64,000 nt of DNA from Methanobacteriota archaeon. GTDB taxonomy: Archaea; Methanobacteriota; Methanobacteria; Methanobacteriales; Methanobacteriaceae. Position numbers and translations under genes: made by a program. The stretch covers positions 6,529 to 70,528 of the forward strand of contig JAEZRD010000045.1 of assembly GCA_023440975.1 (NCBI GenBank). Direction: 5' to 3'. The notes below the pieces were generated by a model. The model did no database searches, was not told the DNA's origin, and saw only the letters and a program-made list of their open reading frames with translations. How positions within the stretch are numbered: position 1 is the first letter of the stretch; the number at the start of each line of letters is the position of its first letter. Below, piece by piece: positions 28,130-38,022 of the stretch.

Positions 28130-28435
28130 ATGGAAGCTCGTGATGTGAGAGGCCAAATTATTTCCATTGGTTCTTATGCACGTTATGGTGGGACTGGAAC
28201 AGTAGGGCAAGTTTCAGACATCAAAGAAGAATATAATACTCAATGGGCTAAATTTAGTGAAAATTCTTTATGGTACTCTTTGGATACTCTTGAAGTAATT
28301 AAAAAAGAGGATATTAAAAAATATTCTAATAATGATAATAGAGATGATGTTCAAAAAGTTAAAGATTTACAATCTGATGTTAAAAATGATGCTGTAGCTA
28401 ATGCTATGAATGTTGAAGCTGGTGGTGCAGGTTAA
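28130..28435 (+). CDS. DUF2098 family protein
   Basis: I choose ATG 28130 (101 residues), since GGTGAA at 28121-28126 is its ribosome binding site; a TTG start at 28115 would sit upstream of that site. The product opens with MEARDVRGQIISIGSYARYGGTGTVGQV and continues with FSENSLWYSLDTLEVI, the pattern of the methanogen-restricted DUF2098 family. A methanogen-specific role is likely, but the function is not known. It shares an apparent transcript with the PRC-barrel gene. Confidence 0.75.
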   Translation: MEARDVRGQIISIGSYARYGGTGTVGQVSDIKEEYNTQWAKFSENSLWYSLDTLEVIKKEDIKKYSNNDNRDDVQKVKDLQSDVKNDAVANAMNVEAGGAG

Positions 28436-28575
28436 TTAATTAAATTAACATTTGATCATTATACTTTTTTTAATTATTTCTTTTTTTCTTTAAATTTTAA
28501 TCTTAAATAGAAAACTTTATCTTATTTTTTTTTAATAATATCAATTATCTATAATTTAAATTTGGAGGGAACTTA

Positions 28576-29076
28576 ATGCAAAATCGACAAATTGTAGGTA
28601 TCATTGCAATAATATTAGGTATACTGGTAATTGCTTTCCCATTATCTGGAGTATCTGTTTTTTCATTTTTAGCTGGTTTAGGTATTCTTTTTTTAGGACT
28701 TTACTTTATTATTGGTGGGGCAAACCTCTGGGCATTTTCTAAAGGAATTTCAGTAACTTATATTATTTTAGGGCTTATTGGTTTTATTTTTGGAATAATG
28801 TTAATAGGTAACCTTGCATTGTTTAGTATTTTAATTAGTTTATATTTCTACATTGCAGGATTCATGTTAATAATTGCTGGTGCACTTAGTTTATTTGCTA
28901 GAGTACATCCTATAACTAAAGGTGCAGCTGCAATAATGTTAGTTCTTGGAATTATTACTGTAATATTGGGAGCATTTGCAATGATGAGTCCATTTTATGT
29001 TGCTATTATTTTAGGTATAAGTTTAATTATTGATGGTATAGCAATATATTTAAATGGTGAAGAATTTATTGGATGA
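28576..29076 (+). CDS. DUF308 (HdeD-like) membrane protein
   Basis: The 166-residue protein has about six membrane helices in pairs, the HdeD/DUF308 architecture: GIIAIILGILVIAFPL, SFLAGLGILFLGLYFIIGG, YIILGLIGFIFGIMLIG and so on. HdeD relatives are linked to acid resistance in bacteria; in archaea the role is unknown. GGAGGG precedes the ATG. Confidence 0.75.
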   Translation: MQNRQIVGIIAIILGILVIAFPLSGVSVFSFLAGLGILFLGLYFIIGGANLWAFSKGISVTYIILGLIGFIFGIMLIGNLALFSILISLYFYIAGFMLIIAGALSLFARVHPITKGAAAIMLVLGIITVILGAFAMMSPFYVAIILGISLIIDGIAIYLNGEEFIG

Positions 29077-29159
29077 AATTAATTTTTCATTCCATATTTT
29101 TTTTTAAAAAATAATATTGTTCGTAAATTAACAAATTATATAAATGATGAGGAATAAAA

Positions 29160-29170
29160 CATATATAAAG
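29160..29170 (+). promoter_or_regulatory. TATA box of the small secreted protein gene
   Basis: CATATATAAAG about 34-44 bases before the ATG, in step with a strong AGGAGG ribosome binding site. Confidence 0.5.
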
Positions 29171-29203
29171 ATTTTTTAAAAATCTTTAGGAGGAAAAGGA
29201 ATA

Positions 29204-29515
29204 ATGAAATACAAAATGTTCATTTTGTTGATATTCATAGCTGCAGTAAGCCTACTAATAATTTCTCCAGCATCTGCTCAAGATGTATCAATTATTAAAT
29301 CACCAGATAATGGAGCAATTATGGGTAATTGTCAATCAGGAGATTATTGTGTAAACTATGGTCAATATTTAGATGTAAACTGTTCAAATGGTAATGGAGT
29401 GGATTCAAACACTACACGAACATATTGTAACACTTACTATACACATCCACAAGAATTCCCTATGGATAAATATATACCATATAATTATCAACAAAATCAA
29501 AATAAAATAGATTAA
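29204..29515 (+). CDS. Small secreted cysteine-containing protein
   Basis: The 103-residue protein has a signal peptide (MKYKMFILLIFIAAVSLLIISPASA, cleaved probably after ASA). The mature part is about 78 residues with four cysteines in the patterns NCQSGDYC and NCSNGNG...YC, spaced to allow disulfides or a metal site. It is rich in Tyr, Asn and Gln and ends with a polar tail. I do not recognise a family. Strong AGGAGG site, own TATA box and own hairpin terminator suggest an abundant single-gene transcript; a surface role is likely. Confidence 0.6.
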   Translation: MKYKMFILLIFIAAVSLLIISPASAQDVSIIKSPDNGAIMGNCQSGDYCVNYGQYLDVNCSNGNGVDSNTTRTYCNTYYTHPQEFPMDKYIPYNYQQNQNKID

Positions 29516-29518
29516 AAT

Positions 29519-29558
29519 TTTTAAGTAAAATTCAAAAATTTACTTAAAATTTTTTTCT
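29519..29558 (+). terminator. AT-rich hairpin and T-tract terminator
   Basis: TTTTAAGTAAA (29519-29529) pairs with TTTACTTAAAA (29539-29549), 11 bases, followed by T7. It lies between the convergent small secreted protein gene and the helicase gene and may serve both. Confidence 0.55.
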
Positions 29559-29572
29559 TTTTAAAAGTTAAA

Positions 29573-31642
29573 TTAAATTTCACTAAATTCATGAATTTTT
29601 TTAGCTAATTTAGGACCAATACCATCTATTTTTTGCAATTCTCTTTCAGTAACAGGTCTTAAATCATCACCAAATACATCAACTAAATTTCTGGCTCGTT
29701 TTCTACCAAGTCTTTTAACTCCAAGAACTAATGGAATAATATCATCTTTAACACCATAATATAATCTTGCAGAGAGAATATCTAAATCTTTACTATAACT
29801 ATACTTTCCTAAAACTTCTAATGTATTTTTAGTAAATCTAACAAGCATACTAGCTTCATAAGAAGATCGGCGTGTACTTGCACTATAAACATGATAAGCA
29901 TTTTCAATTTGATACTCAGTTTTTTCATTAATCCATTCAACTAAACTAACACAAGTAGCTTCAGGATTTCCAATATCTACAGCAAACAATCCTAAACTAG
30001 ATAACTTTTCACGTACAGGATCTTTACTCTTCCTACCTTTAAAAGAAATTAAAGGTAAATCAGGAGTTTGTGTTAATTGATAAATAAGTTGGTATGGATT
30101 AAATTCATCAATTTGAGTAGCAAATTCCTTAATTTGAACTGCTGTTTGAACAGCATAATTAGATTTAGCAATTAAATTACCAAATTCAGTTGCTTTTAAA
30201 CCTTCAGGAGTAGCGATCAATATCCCATTTTGTAATAAAAATTCTAAAGATGATTGAATTTCAAATTGTAAACTATCTGAAGCAAAAAGACTCATACTAG
30301 GATTATTTTGCATTTGAAAACCATAAAAAGTCATTTCAAAGAATTCTTGCAAATCCTCCGGAGTTTTAGATAAACTTGATGCTACTTGGGAAATAATTTG
30401 TTTAAGTACTGCATCTTTATTTTCAATCAATTTTGAATTAGTTGGCTCAACCTGACCATGTATATAACGCTCTTCTAAATCTAAAGATTCTTCCATTGAT
30501 TTAGCAACTAAATATGAAAATCCTACATCATCATATTGAGGTCTGCCAGCTCTACCAGACATTTGTAAATAATCAAAAACAGGAATATTTTGAGGCCCTC
30601 TAGATGTCCAACGTGTATAATCTCTAATTGCAACATATTTAGAAGGTAAATTAACACCATACATAAGGCTAGGTGTTGCAGCTATCATTAAAATATTACC
30701 TTCTCTAAATTCATCTTCAATAATTTCTTTTTGTTCGTTGAATAATCCAGCATGGTGGAAAACAGCACCATTTTTTGCTGCTTCTGCTAAACGTACACAA
30801 GTACTTGTAGGTCGTGAACCTTTATTTTTAGGAACATCTAACAATTTATCTGCAACTTTTTTAAACTTTTCTTTTTGTTCATCAGAAATTTTATTCTTCA
30901 TTTTTCCTGAAACATAAGAAGCTAAACTTTCAGTAAATCTTCGAGTAGATACAAAACTTAATGCTTGTGAATTTTCTTCCATAGCTTTTTCTATAATTTT
31001 GACTATAACATCATTCTTATTTTTGGTATTAAACATTTCAGTATCTAAAACTTCTTTATTTAATGGAACGGGACGATAATCATGTTCTATAACTTTTGCA
31101 TTTAACCAACCCTTGATTTCATCCATATTTTCTAAGGTAGCTGAAAGAGCTATAACACGTAAATTAGGATTAATCTTTTTTGCTCTTGTAATCGCACATT
31201 CTAAAGTCGGACCTCTAGAGAACTCTCCAATCATATGGAATTCATCGATAATAATAGTATCAACTTCTCTCAGAGTATTCCATGAAAAACGAGTTAAAGC
31301 ATCAAATGATTCAAATACCATTATAGAAAGATCTGAGGAACGAGGATTTTTACCAACTGTTATTCCATGTTTTTCAAATTTTTTAAACTCTTTAACTTTC
31401 TCATTTTGTATAGAAATTAATGGAGCAGCATAAACTGCTTTGCCTCCATTAAGAATAGTTTTCAATGCAGCCAAGACTCCTAATATAGTTTTACCACTAG
31501 CAGTAGGAATAGCTATAATAATATTAGTTTTATCGTCCAAATAACCTGATTCAATAACAGCTTTTTGTGCTGGATTAAATTCTTTAATATAAGGATAACA
31601 ATCATTTATAATTTCTTTAATGTTTTCTGGAATATTTTCCAT
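29573..31642 (-). CDS. Ski2-like / Hel308-related superfamily-2 helicase
   Basis: I start at ATG 31642 (689 residues), since GAGGG on the minus strand sits five bases upstream; the longer frame from TTG 31654 would overlap this site. Motif I is IPTASGKT, motif II DEFH, motif III ATLENMDEIKGWL (SAT region), and motif VI QMSGRAGRPQYDD. The C-terminus has a helix-hairpin-helix, DGIGPKLAKKI. This arrangement fits the Hel308-like DNA helicases that act at stalled forks in archaea. The DEFH box instead of the usual DEVH or DEIH and a diverged NLPSKYVAIRDYTRW leave open a related Ski2-family role. Confidence 0.82.
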   Translation of the reverse strand: MENIPENIKEIINDCYPYIKEFNPAQKAVIESGYLDDKTNIIIAIPTASGKTILGVLAALKTILNGGKAVYAAPLISIQNEKVKEFKKFEKHGITVGKNPRSSDLSIMVFESFDALTRFSWNTLREVDTIIIDEFHMIGEFSRGPTLECAITRAKKINPNLRVIALSATLENMDEIKGWLNAKVIEHDYRPVPLNKEVLDTEMFNTKNKNDVIVKIIEKAMEENSQALSFVSTRRFTESLASYVSGKMKNKISDEQKEKFKKVADKLLDVPKNKGSRPTSTCVRLAEAAKNGAVFHHAGLFNEQKEIIEDEFREGNILMIAATPSLMYGVNLPSKYVAIRDYTRWTSRGPQNIPVFDYLQMSGRAGRPQYDDVGFSYLVAKSMEESLDLEERYIHGQVEPTNSKLIENKDAVLKQIISQVASSLSKTPEDLQEFFEMTFYGFQMQNNPSMSLFASDSLQFEIQSSLEFLLQNGILIATPEGLKATEFGNLIAKSNYAVQTAVQIKEFATQIDEFNPYQLIYQLTQTPDLPLISFKGRKSKDPVREKLSSLGLFAVDIGNPEATCVSLVEWINEKTEYQIENAYHVYSASTRRSSYEASMLVRFTKNTLEVLGKYSYSKDLDILSARLYYGVKDDIIPLVLGVKRLGRKRARNLVDVFGDDLRPVTERELQKIDGIGPKLAKKIHEFSEI

Positions 31643-31734
31643 CATTTCCCTCAAATATTTTTTTATATAAATCTAATTTATATTATCAATTCAATATCTT
31701 TTTTTAGTAAGCATTTGAAAAGTAATAAATTTTT

Positions 31735-32205
31735 TTATATTTTTTCCTTTTTTAAAACACAAATATTACTTATATTGGTATTTGGATATTGTCCATTTTC
31801 ATCTTTTTCCACTGCTTTAACCATGTCCCATATTGTAAGTAGCACTACACTAACTCCAGTTATAGCTTCCATTTCAACACCAGTTTGTCCAGTAGTTTTC
31901 ACAGAAACAGTGGTAATTATTTCTTCTTCTTTAATTTCAAAATTTATTTCAATACCTGTAATACTTAATGGATGACATAATGGAATTAAGTTAGAAGTAT
32001 TTTTAATCGCATTTATTCCTGCAACTTGTGCAGTAGTTAAAACATTACCTTTTTTAATTTCAGAGTTTTTTATTTTATCTATTGTGTCCTTTTGAAGATG
32101 AATTTTACCAGAAGCAATAGCTATTCTTCTTTGTAAAGGTTTATTCCCAACTTCTACCATATGAATTCCATCTTTAGTAAGATGAGTAAATTTTTTATCA
32201 GTCAT
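31735..32205 (-). CDS. moaC: Cyclic pyranopterin monophosphate synthase MoaC
   Basis: The 156-residue enzyme converts the MoaA product to cyclic pyranopterin monophosphate in molybdopterin synthesis. MVEVGNKPLQRRIAIASG, LIPLCHPLSITGIEI and GVEMEAITGVSVVLLTIWDMVKAVE are the conserved MoaC sequences. The active-site lysine is within DMVKAVEKD. No other moa gene is adjacent. Molybdopterin is used by formylmethanofuran dehydrogenase in methanogens. Confidence 0.96.
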   Translation of the reverse strand: MTDKKFTHLTKDGIHMVEVGNKPLQRRIAIASGKIHLQKDTIDKIKNSEIKKGNVLTTAQVAGINAIKNTSNLIPLCHPLSITGIEINFEIKEEEIITTVSVKTTGQTGVEMEAITGVSVVLLTIWDMVKAVEKDENGQYPNTNISNICVLKKEKI

Positions 32206-32382
32206 TGTAATTACCTAAATTTTAATTAAAAATAATATTAGTTAATATAAACTTTAATTTAATACTTTATTAAATTTTCAAAAATTATTTTATATAAAAA
32301 AGAAATAACTAAATATATAACTTTTTTATAAAAAAAATGGAAAAATATTATTAAAATTTTTTTTTGGGGAGTTCTAAAGAAA

Positions 32383-34245
32383 ATGGAGAAATTAACACTA
32401 TTAAATGAAAATTCTAATATTGTAAGTAGTTTTTCATGGAATGAATTAAATGAACTATATAATAATGTTGAAGTTTATAATGAAATTTCAAAAACAAATT
32501 TCCCAAATTTTTTAAAAGAATTATCTGAACATGTATTAATATTAACTCCAATTGAAAATGGTCAAGATTTTTTAATTAAACATATTAATTATCCTATTTT
32601 TAATTTTTTTGAAAATCAAGATACAAAAAAATATTTATATAAACCTTTAACTAAAATGTTTCCTTTTTTAAAAGATTTGACATTAATAAATATAATTCAA
32701 GAAATAAATCAAACAGAAAAACCTCGAAATTTGAAAGCACTTTATTATAAAGATGAAGTATTACAGGGGATTTTCATAATTAATATAGTTAAATCCTTAA
32801 ATGAAATTTTTGGAATAATTAAAAGGGAAAACAGTTTTGATTTAACAGATTATGATAAAAAAGATGTATTTGATTTATCAGATACAGCAATGGTTGTTAT
32901 TCAAGATGGATATTTTGTCAGAGTTAATGAAGCATATTCTAAATTATCTGGTTATTCCATAGAATATTTAACTGGTCAAAGTTTCACATTTAATCAAACA
33001 TTCTTAGATAGTGAGCATAACGATGATATTTATGGAATTTATCTTAAATTATTGAATCGTGAATTATATGTTAATGATGAAACTGTCCGTATAATACATA
33101 AAGAAGGTCATGAAATTTGGTTCCAGAGTATTGGAATACCTGTTAACTTTGAAGGACGTCCAGCTGTTCAAATAATTTGTGTTGATATAACTGAAGAAAG
33201 AAATTCTGAAGAACAAGCTAAAATGTTAAAAATTAATTTAGATAAAATACAAGACATTACAAAAATTGCTATTTGCTCTTGGGACCCAATAAACAAATAT
33301 ACTTGGACATCTGAAATTTATAATATCCTTGAAATAACCGAAGAATCATTACAAATGGATGAAGATATTTTAGTTAAATACACAATCCCCGAAGATAAAT
33401 TAGGATATGAAGAAATAATTAAAAAATGTTTAAAGAATAAAACAAGTAATTTTAACACATTAATACGAGTATTAACTGGAAAAAATAATTTAAGATATAT
33501 ATCAATATATTTAACATTTAATTTTGATGAAAAAAATTATTCCTTTGTAGGTTTTGTTCAAGATGTAACTGAAGCTACTATGCACTCAATGAAACTTAAT
33601 AACACATTTAAAGAATTAGAAAATACTTTAGATGAAAAAGATGTTCTCTTAAAAGAAGTTCATCATCGTGTTAAAAACAATTTACAGATAATACTTAGTT
33701 TACTTAAATTAGATTCAAGATTCAATGAAAAAAATCCTCAAGAAATTATTGATGCCACAATTAACAGGATAAATAGTATGGCATTAATACATGAAAAAAT
33801 ATATGGATCCACTGACCTAGCCCATGTAAATATTAAAGAATACATTGAAGAAGAAACTCAATATCTAATTGATATGTATAATAAGGAAAATATCGAATTG
33901 AAATTTAATTTAGAAAATATTGAAGTAGATATGGAGAAAGCTATACCTATTGGTTTAATAATAAATGAATTAGTTCATAATACAATTAAATATGCATTTC
34001 CTAATAATGAAAAAGGAATATTAAATATATCTTTAGAAACCAATGAAAATTATGTCAATTTAATTGTAAAAGATAATGGAATTGGAATTTCTAATGAGAT
34101 AGATATTTATAATAGTACAACACTAGGATTCATAGTAATAAATAATTTAGTATCTCAAATCGATGGTAAATTCACAAAATTAAATATTCCAGGTTCAGCT
34201 TTTAAAATAGAATTTAAAAAAGAAGGATTAATAGATAATAACTAA
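32383..34245 (+). CDS. Soluble PAS-domain histidine kinase (HisKA_2 type)
   Basis: The 620-residue protein has no membrane helix. An N-terminal region (about 1-160) is unrecognised. A PAS domain follows (about 165-285: DLSDTAMVVIQDGYFVRVNEAYSKLSGYS), then a PAS-like domain (about 290-400). The kinase core has HHRVKNNLQIILSLL with H427/H428, and the ATPase domain has LIINELVHNTIKYAF and KDNGIGI. It is the same kinase class as the split gene at 9896-11739. GGGGAG lies about 11 bases before the ATG. No response regulator is close. Confidence 0.85.
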   Translation: MEKLTLLNENSNIVSSFSWNELNELYNNVEVYNEISKTNFPNFLKELSEHVLILTPIENGQDFLIKHINYPIFNFFENQDTKKYLYKPLTKMFPFLKDLTLINIIQEINQTEKPRNLKALYYKDEVLQGIFIINIVKSLNEIFGIIKRENSFDLTDYDKKDVFDLSDTAMVVIQDGYFVRVNEAYSKLSGYSIEYLTGQSFTFNQTFLDSEHNDDIYGIYLKLLNRELYVNDETVRIIHKEGHEIWFQSIGIPVNFEGRPAVQIICVDITEERNSEEQAKMLKINLDKIQDITKIAICSWDPINKYTWTSEIYNILEITEESLQMDEDILVKYTIPEDKLGYEEIIKKCLKNKTSNFNTLIRVLTGKNNLRYISIYLTFNFDEKNYSFVGFVQDVTEATMHSMKLNNTFKELENTLDEKDVLLKEVHHRVKNNLQIILSLLKLDSRFNEKNPQEIIDATINRINSMALIHEKIYGSTDLAHVNIKEYIEEETQYLIDMYNKENIELKFNLENIEVDMEKAIPIGLIINELVHNTIKYAFPNNEKGILNISLETNENYVNLIVKDNGIGISNEIDIYNSTTLGFIVINNLVSQIDGKFTKLNIPGSAFKIEFKKEGLIDNN

Positions 34246-34259
34246 AAATTTTTTAATAA

Positions 34260-35360
34260 CTATCTTTCCAATTCTTCATAAGGAATTTTAACAGATGCAA
34301 AATTTAAGGCACGTTTTCTAGCATTTGAAATAAATTTATTTCTAAGATCATCATCATCCAATATTAAATCTATATTTTCAGCTAAATCTTTACTACTACT
34401 AGGGTTAATGAGTAAACCCACATCATCCGTTATAATTTCACGGATTCCTCCAACATTACTTCCAATAACAGGTTTGCTACAAGACAAAGCTTCAATAAGA
34501 ACTAAACCAAAGCTTTCACTAAAAGATGGTAAAACTAACATATCACAACTAGGTATAATATTTTCAATATCTTCACGTGCACCTGTAAATATAACATCAT
34601 TTATATTATTCTTTTTAACATAATCTTTCAATGATTTGAGTAAAGGACCATTTCCTACAATAACTAGTGTGGATTCATTTTTCATATTTTTTTTAGCTTC
34701 AATAATTGTTTTAACATTTTTTCTTTTAATAATATTTCCAACAAAAAGAATTATAGGTTTATTAATGTCTATGTTATAATCATGTTCTAATTCTAATTTA
34801 AATTTGTAATCATTATTTGGTTTGAAACGTTCAGTATCCACAGAATTCCAGTTTATTTTAATCTTATTTTCTAATCCTTTAATATTAGTTTTTAAAATCT
34901 CATCTTTAAGTGCTTGGCTAACTACTAAAAGGTGGTCTGCATTTTTTAAGACTTTTTTTATTATAGGGCGGATATAAAATTGTTTAGCGTATAATTCAAA
35001 CATATCTGATCCATGAGCAGTTACATAAGTGGTAATTCCATGTTTTTTACCAACTTGGGTAGCTGCAAAACCTGCAGGAAAAAGATAATGCCCATGGATA
35101 ATATCAATTTCTTTTTCATTAGTTAGTTTATCTAAAGCTTTACGTGCATTAATACTAAATAATAATCCTCGAAGCCCTGGAATATTAATCCCTTTTGTTC
35201 CAATAACATGTATTCCATCAATATCTTTAATATTCTTATGAGGGTAAGTAATTACATATACTTCATGGCCTTGTTTAATTAATTCTTTAGATAATGTATG
35301 AATATGCACTCCAACGCCACCAATATGAGGAGGGAATTGACCAACCATAACTATTTTCAT
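34260..35360 (-). CDS. Glycosyltransferase family 4 protein
   Basis: The 366-residue GT-B enzyme begins with MKIVMVGQFPPHIGGVGVHIH and has the family-4 C-terminal donor site, SFSESFGLVLIEALSCSKPVIGSNVGGIREII, with the acidic E-x7-E pattern. It probably adds a sugar to a lipid or surface glycan. GAGG precedes the ATG. cbiD follows the same strand 24 bases upstream, though no functional link is obvious. Confidence 0.9.
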   Translation of the reverse strand: MKIVMVGQFPPHIGGVGVHIHTLSKELIKQGHEVYVITYPHKNIKDIDGIHVIGTKGINIPGLRGLLFSINARKALDKLTNEKEIDIIHGHYLFPAGFAATQVGKKHGITTYVTAHGSDMFELYAKQFYIRPIIKKVLKNADHLLVVSQALKDEILKTNIKGLENKIKINWNSVDTERFKPNNDYKFKLELEHDYNIDINKPIILFVGNIIKRKNVKTIIEAKKNMKNESTLVIVGNGPLLKSLKDYVKKNNINDVIFTGAREDIENIIPSCDMLVLPSFSESFGLVLIEALSCSKPVIGSNVGGIREIITDDVGLLINPSSSKDLAENIDLILDDDDLRNKFISNARKRALNFASVKIPYEELER

Positions 35361-35384
35361 TTTTAAAATCCTCTCAATTTAAAT

Positions 35385-36485
35385 TTATTTAATTAATTTA
35401 AAATCGTGATTGTTATTTAAGATGTTTCCATTCATATCTATTAACATAACATCTAATTTTAAATCAAATTTATCTAAACATTTATCTTTAATTGCATTAG
35501 CAATACTATTTAAAACAATTATATCTAATTTTTCTTCTTTCAATATATCTAAAATTTCTTCAGTTGTTTTAGCTTCAAAAATTCTCTTAATAATTTCTGT
35601 TTTAGCTCCTGCTAAAGCACTATGTGCTGCAAATATTTCGCACCTACAATCTGCTACAGAATGTTTTGTATTAAAAATACCTCCTGCTACTTTAACAAGC
35701 TTTCCAATATGTCCAAATAAAGTAAAAGAATTTATACCTCTCTTTTTAGCTTCTTCAAACATGAAACCTATAAAATTGCCGGTTTGAATAATATCTTCTT
35801 TTTCAACAGTTAAATATTTCAAAGCTAATTTTTCACCAATATTTCCTGGAACAAAAACTAAATTTTCCCGTTCTTCTGCAATTGCTACATCTATTTGAGT
35901 CACAATAGAATTTTTATAAGCATTATTATCCATAGATCTAGCTATTCCTGTAGTTCCAAGAATGCTTATTCCATTAATTATTCCAAGACGAGGATTCATT
36001 GTTCTTTTAGCAATATTTTTACCTTCAGGAATATTTATTTCAATAATTGCCATTTTGTTTTTTGGTAAAATTTTCTCTAAATTTTTTTTAATCATTTGGC
36101 GAGGAACAGGATTAATTGCAAATTCTCCTGGGGGAATTTGAAGTCCGGGCTTGGTTATAATACCTATGCCTTCTCCACCTACAATTTTAATATTGTCATG
36201 TGAATCATTTTTATCTTTTAATTCAACTGTTGCTATTATGTCTAAACCTACAGTAACATCTGGGTCATTATAAGGATATTTAATACAAATACTTCTAGCT
36301 TTATTTGAAGAAATTTTTTCATTAGACTTAATAATAATATTAAGTTTTTCAGTTGGTGTTACAATATTCACATTTTCAATCTTTTTATTTTCATTTAAAA
36401 GTTTTTTTAAACTAGCTAACGCTGCAGCTGTAGCTAAACTTCCAGTTGTAACACTAATTTCTGGTTTTAATCCATTTTTTTTCAT
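35385..36485 (-). CDS. cbiD: Cobalt-precorrin-5B C1-methyltransferase CbiD
   Basis: The 366-residue enzyme methylates C1 of cobalt-precorrin-5B in the anaerobic corrinoid pathway. TTGSLATAAALASLKKL near the N-terminus, VGGEGIGIITKPGLQIPPGEFAINPVPR and GTTGIARSMDNNAYK are conserved. HIGKLVKVAGGIFNTKHSVADCR is the family signature. Corrinoids are needed for the methyltransferase Mtr. cbiP lies about 5 kb away in the same window. Confidence 0.95.
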   Translation of the reverse strand: MKKNGLKPEISVTTGSLATAAALASLKKLLNENKKIENVNIVTPTEKLNIIIKSNEKISSNKARSICIKYPYNDPDVTVGLDIIATVELKDKNDSHDNIKIVGGEGIGIITKPGLQIPPGEFAINPVPRQMIKKNLEKILPKNKMAIIEINIPEGKNIAKRTMNPRLGIINGISILGTTGIARSMDNNAYKNSIVTQIDVAIAEERENLVFVPGNIGEKLALKYLTVEKEDIIQTGNFIGFMFEEAKKRGINSFTLFGHIGKLVKVAGGIFNTKHSVADCRCEIFAAHSALAGAKTEIIKRIFEAKTTEEILDILKEEKLDIIVLNSIANAIKDKCLDKFDLKLDVMLIDMNGNILNNNHDFKLIK

Positions 36486-36735
36486 AATAAAAACATCTAA
36501 AAAATATTATTTAAATTATATTATTATCAATTTGTTAAAAATAGTTTATTATTTATTTTTTAAAAACATTATAAAAAAATTAATCTGGAATCATTTGGCA
36601 ATGTTCAATATTTGCTAGGTATTATAAAATTGATTATTTAATTGATGTAATTAATTAAAATTCTAAATTGAGTTTTTTTAAGTAAAGTATGGAAAACTCC
36701 CCTTTGAAAGAAAAAAATAAATTAATTATTTTTTT

Positions 36736-37506
36736 TTATTCAATTTCTATATTGCAAATATAATAATAATCTTTTAGAACATCTTTAAGATCATTATTGT
36801 AATTAATATAATATTTGCGATTTTCTTTTTTAATGCTCAAACATAAACATAGTAAACCAATTCCAGTATCAATTTGATTGTATTTATCCATTCCCATTCT
36901 TTTATCAATAAAACTAGGATTTTTGCAATAAAAATCTATTGAATTTTCATTGTTAAAATATATGTACCATGGTTGGCTGTTACGTGCTGATGGAGCATAT
37001 TGTAATCCTTCAACTACTCTTTTAATAGGGTCGGTCATTTTAATATTAGAAAAATAAGCTATTTCATGAATCGGTTTTCTATTAAATTCGGTGCGATGTT
37101 TTCTATAAATATTCTCTTTGGTTCTTCCAAATGCAAGAACTATTTTAAAGTTTAGTTCGCTTAATTCGTTAAGTTTATCTTTTGCTTTAGGTATTCCTTC
37201 CCAACATGCACCAATATTATTTTGTGAAAGATATAAATCTAATTGTTCAAGGATGAAACCTATATTATTTAATCCTAAACGTGAGTCTTCGGAGAATGCT
37301 GCAATGTAATAAGTTGCAGGTTTCATGTATCTACTGTTTAAATAGTCTTTAGTGATTATTTTAAACTCAACTTTTGAGTCATTTAATCGTTCCGCATTGT
37401 CAAGAAATTCTTTAACTTTTTCAAGATCAATATTTTTATTTTTTAAATTATATTTTCTCACAGATTTTCTATGGAATATATTATCATATAAATTTGATTT
37501 TAACAT
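36736..37506 (-). CDS. Nitroreductase-family protein (TM1586-like)
   Basis: The 256-residue protein has RKSVRKYN at the N-terminus and a C-terminal half with QYAPSARNSQPWYIYF, the FMN-binding segment of nitroreductases. The domain order and the length resemble the TM1586-like subgroup, a single chain of two halves. These proteins reduce flavins, quinones or other acceptors with NAD(P)H, or have lost that activity. GGAAAC precedes the ATG. Substrate unknown. Confidence 0.75.
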   Translation of the reverse strand: MLKSNLYDNIFHRKSVRKYNLKNKNIDLEKVKEFLDNAERLNDSKVEFKIITKDYLNSRYMKPATYYIAAFSEDSRLGLNNIGFILEQLDLYLSQNNIGACWEGIPKAKDKLNELSELNFKIVLAFGRTKENIYRKHRTEFNRKPIHEIAYFSNIKMTDPIKRVVEGLQYAPSARNSQPWYIYFNNENSIDFYCKNPSFIDKRMGMDKYNQIDTGIGLLCLCLSIKKENRKYYINYNNDLKDVLKDYYYICNIEIE

Positions 37507-37592
37507 AAATTATCGTTTCCTTTGACAAATTTTTTTATATTTACTATTAATTATGAGGAAGTATATAAACTAATTTCAAAAATTTCCAAAGA

Positions 37593-37602
37593 TTTATATA
37601 TG
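37593..37602 (+). promoter_or_regulatory. TATA box of the tRNA-Gly pair
   Basis: TTTATATATG about 36-45 bases before the first tRNA-Gly. Confidence 0.5.
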
Positions 37603-37637
37603 ATGATGACAAACACTTTATTGTTGTATATATTTAA

Positions 37638-37787
<150 letters not shown>

Positions 37788-38022
37788 TTAAACTATTTTT
37801 TAAAATTATCTTTTCTAATTAATTATCTTATAATTTGTTTTTTATCTAACTTTTTAACATTTTAAAAGAGTAATTTAAAAAATTAATAAGAAAAATGTCT
37901 TATTTTTTAAAAAAACAATAATTATTTATATATATTAAAGCCTAATTATTATTAATATAAATTATTAAAAGATTTAAAATTAATATTGATTAAAATTTTT
38001 AAAAAATTAAGGTTGTGATTTA

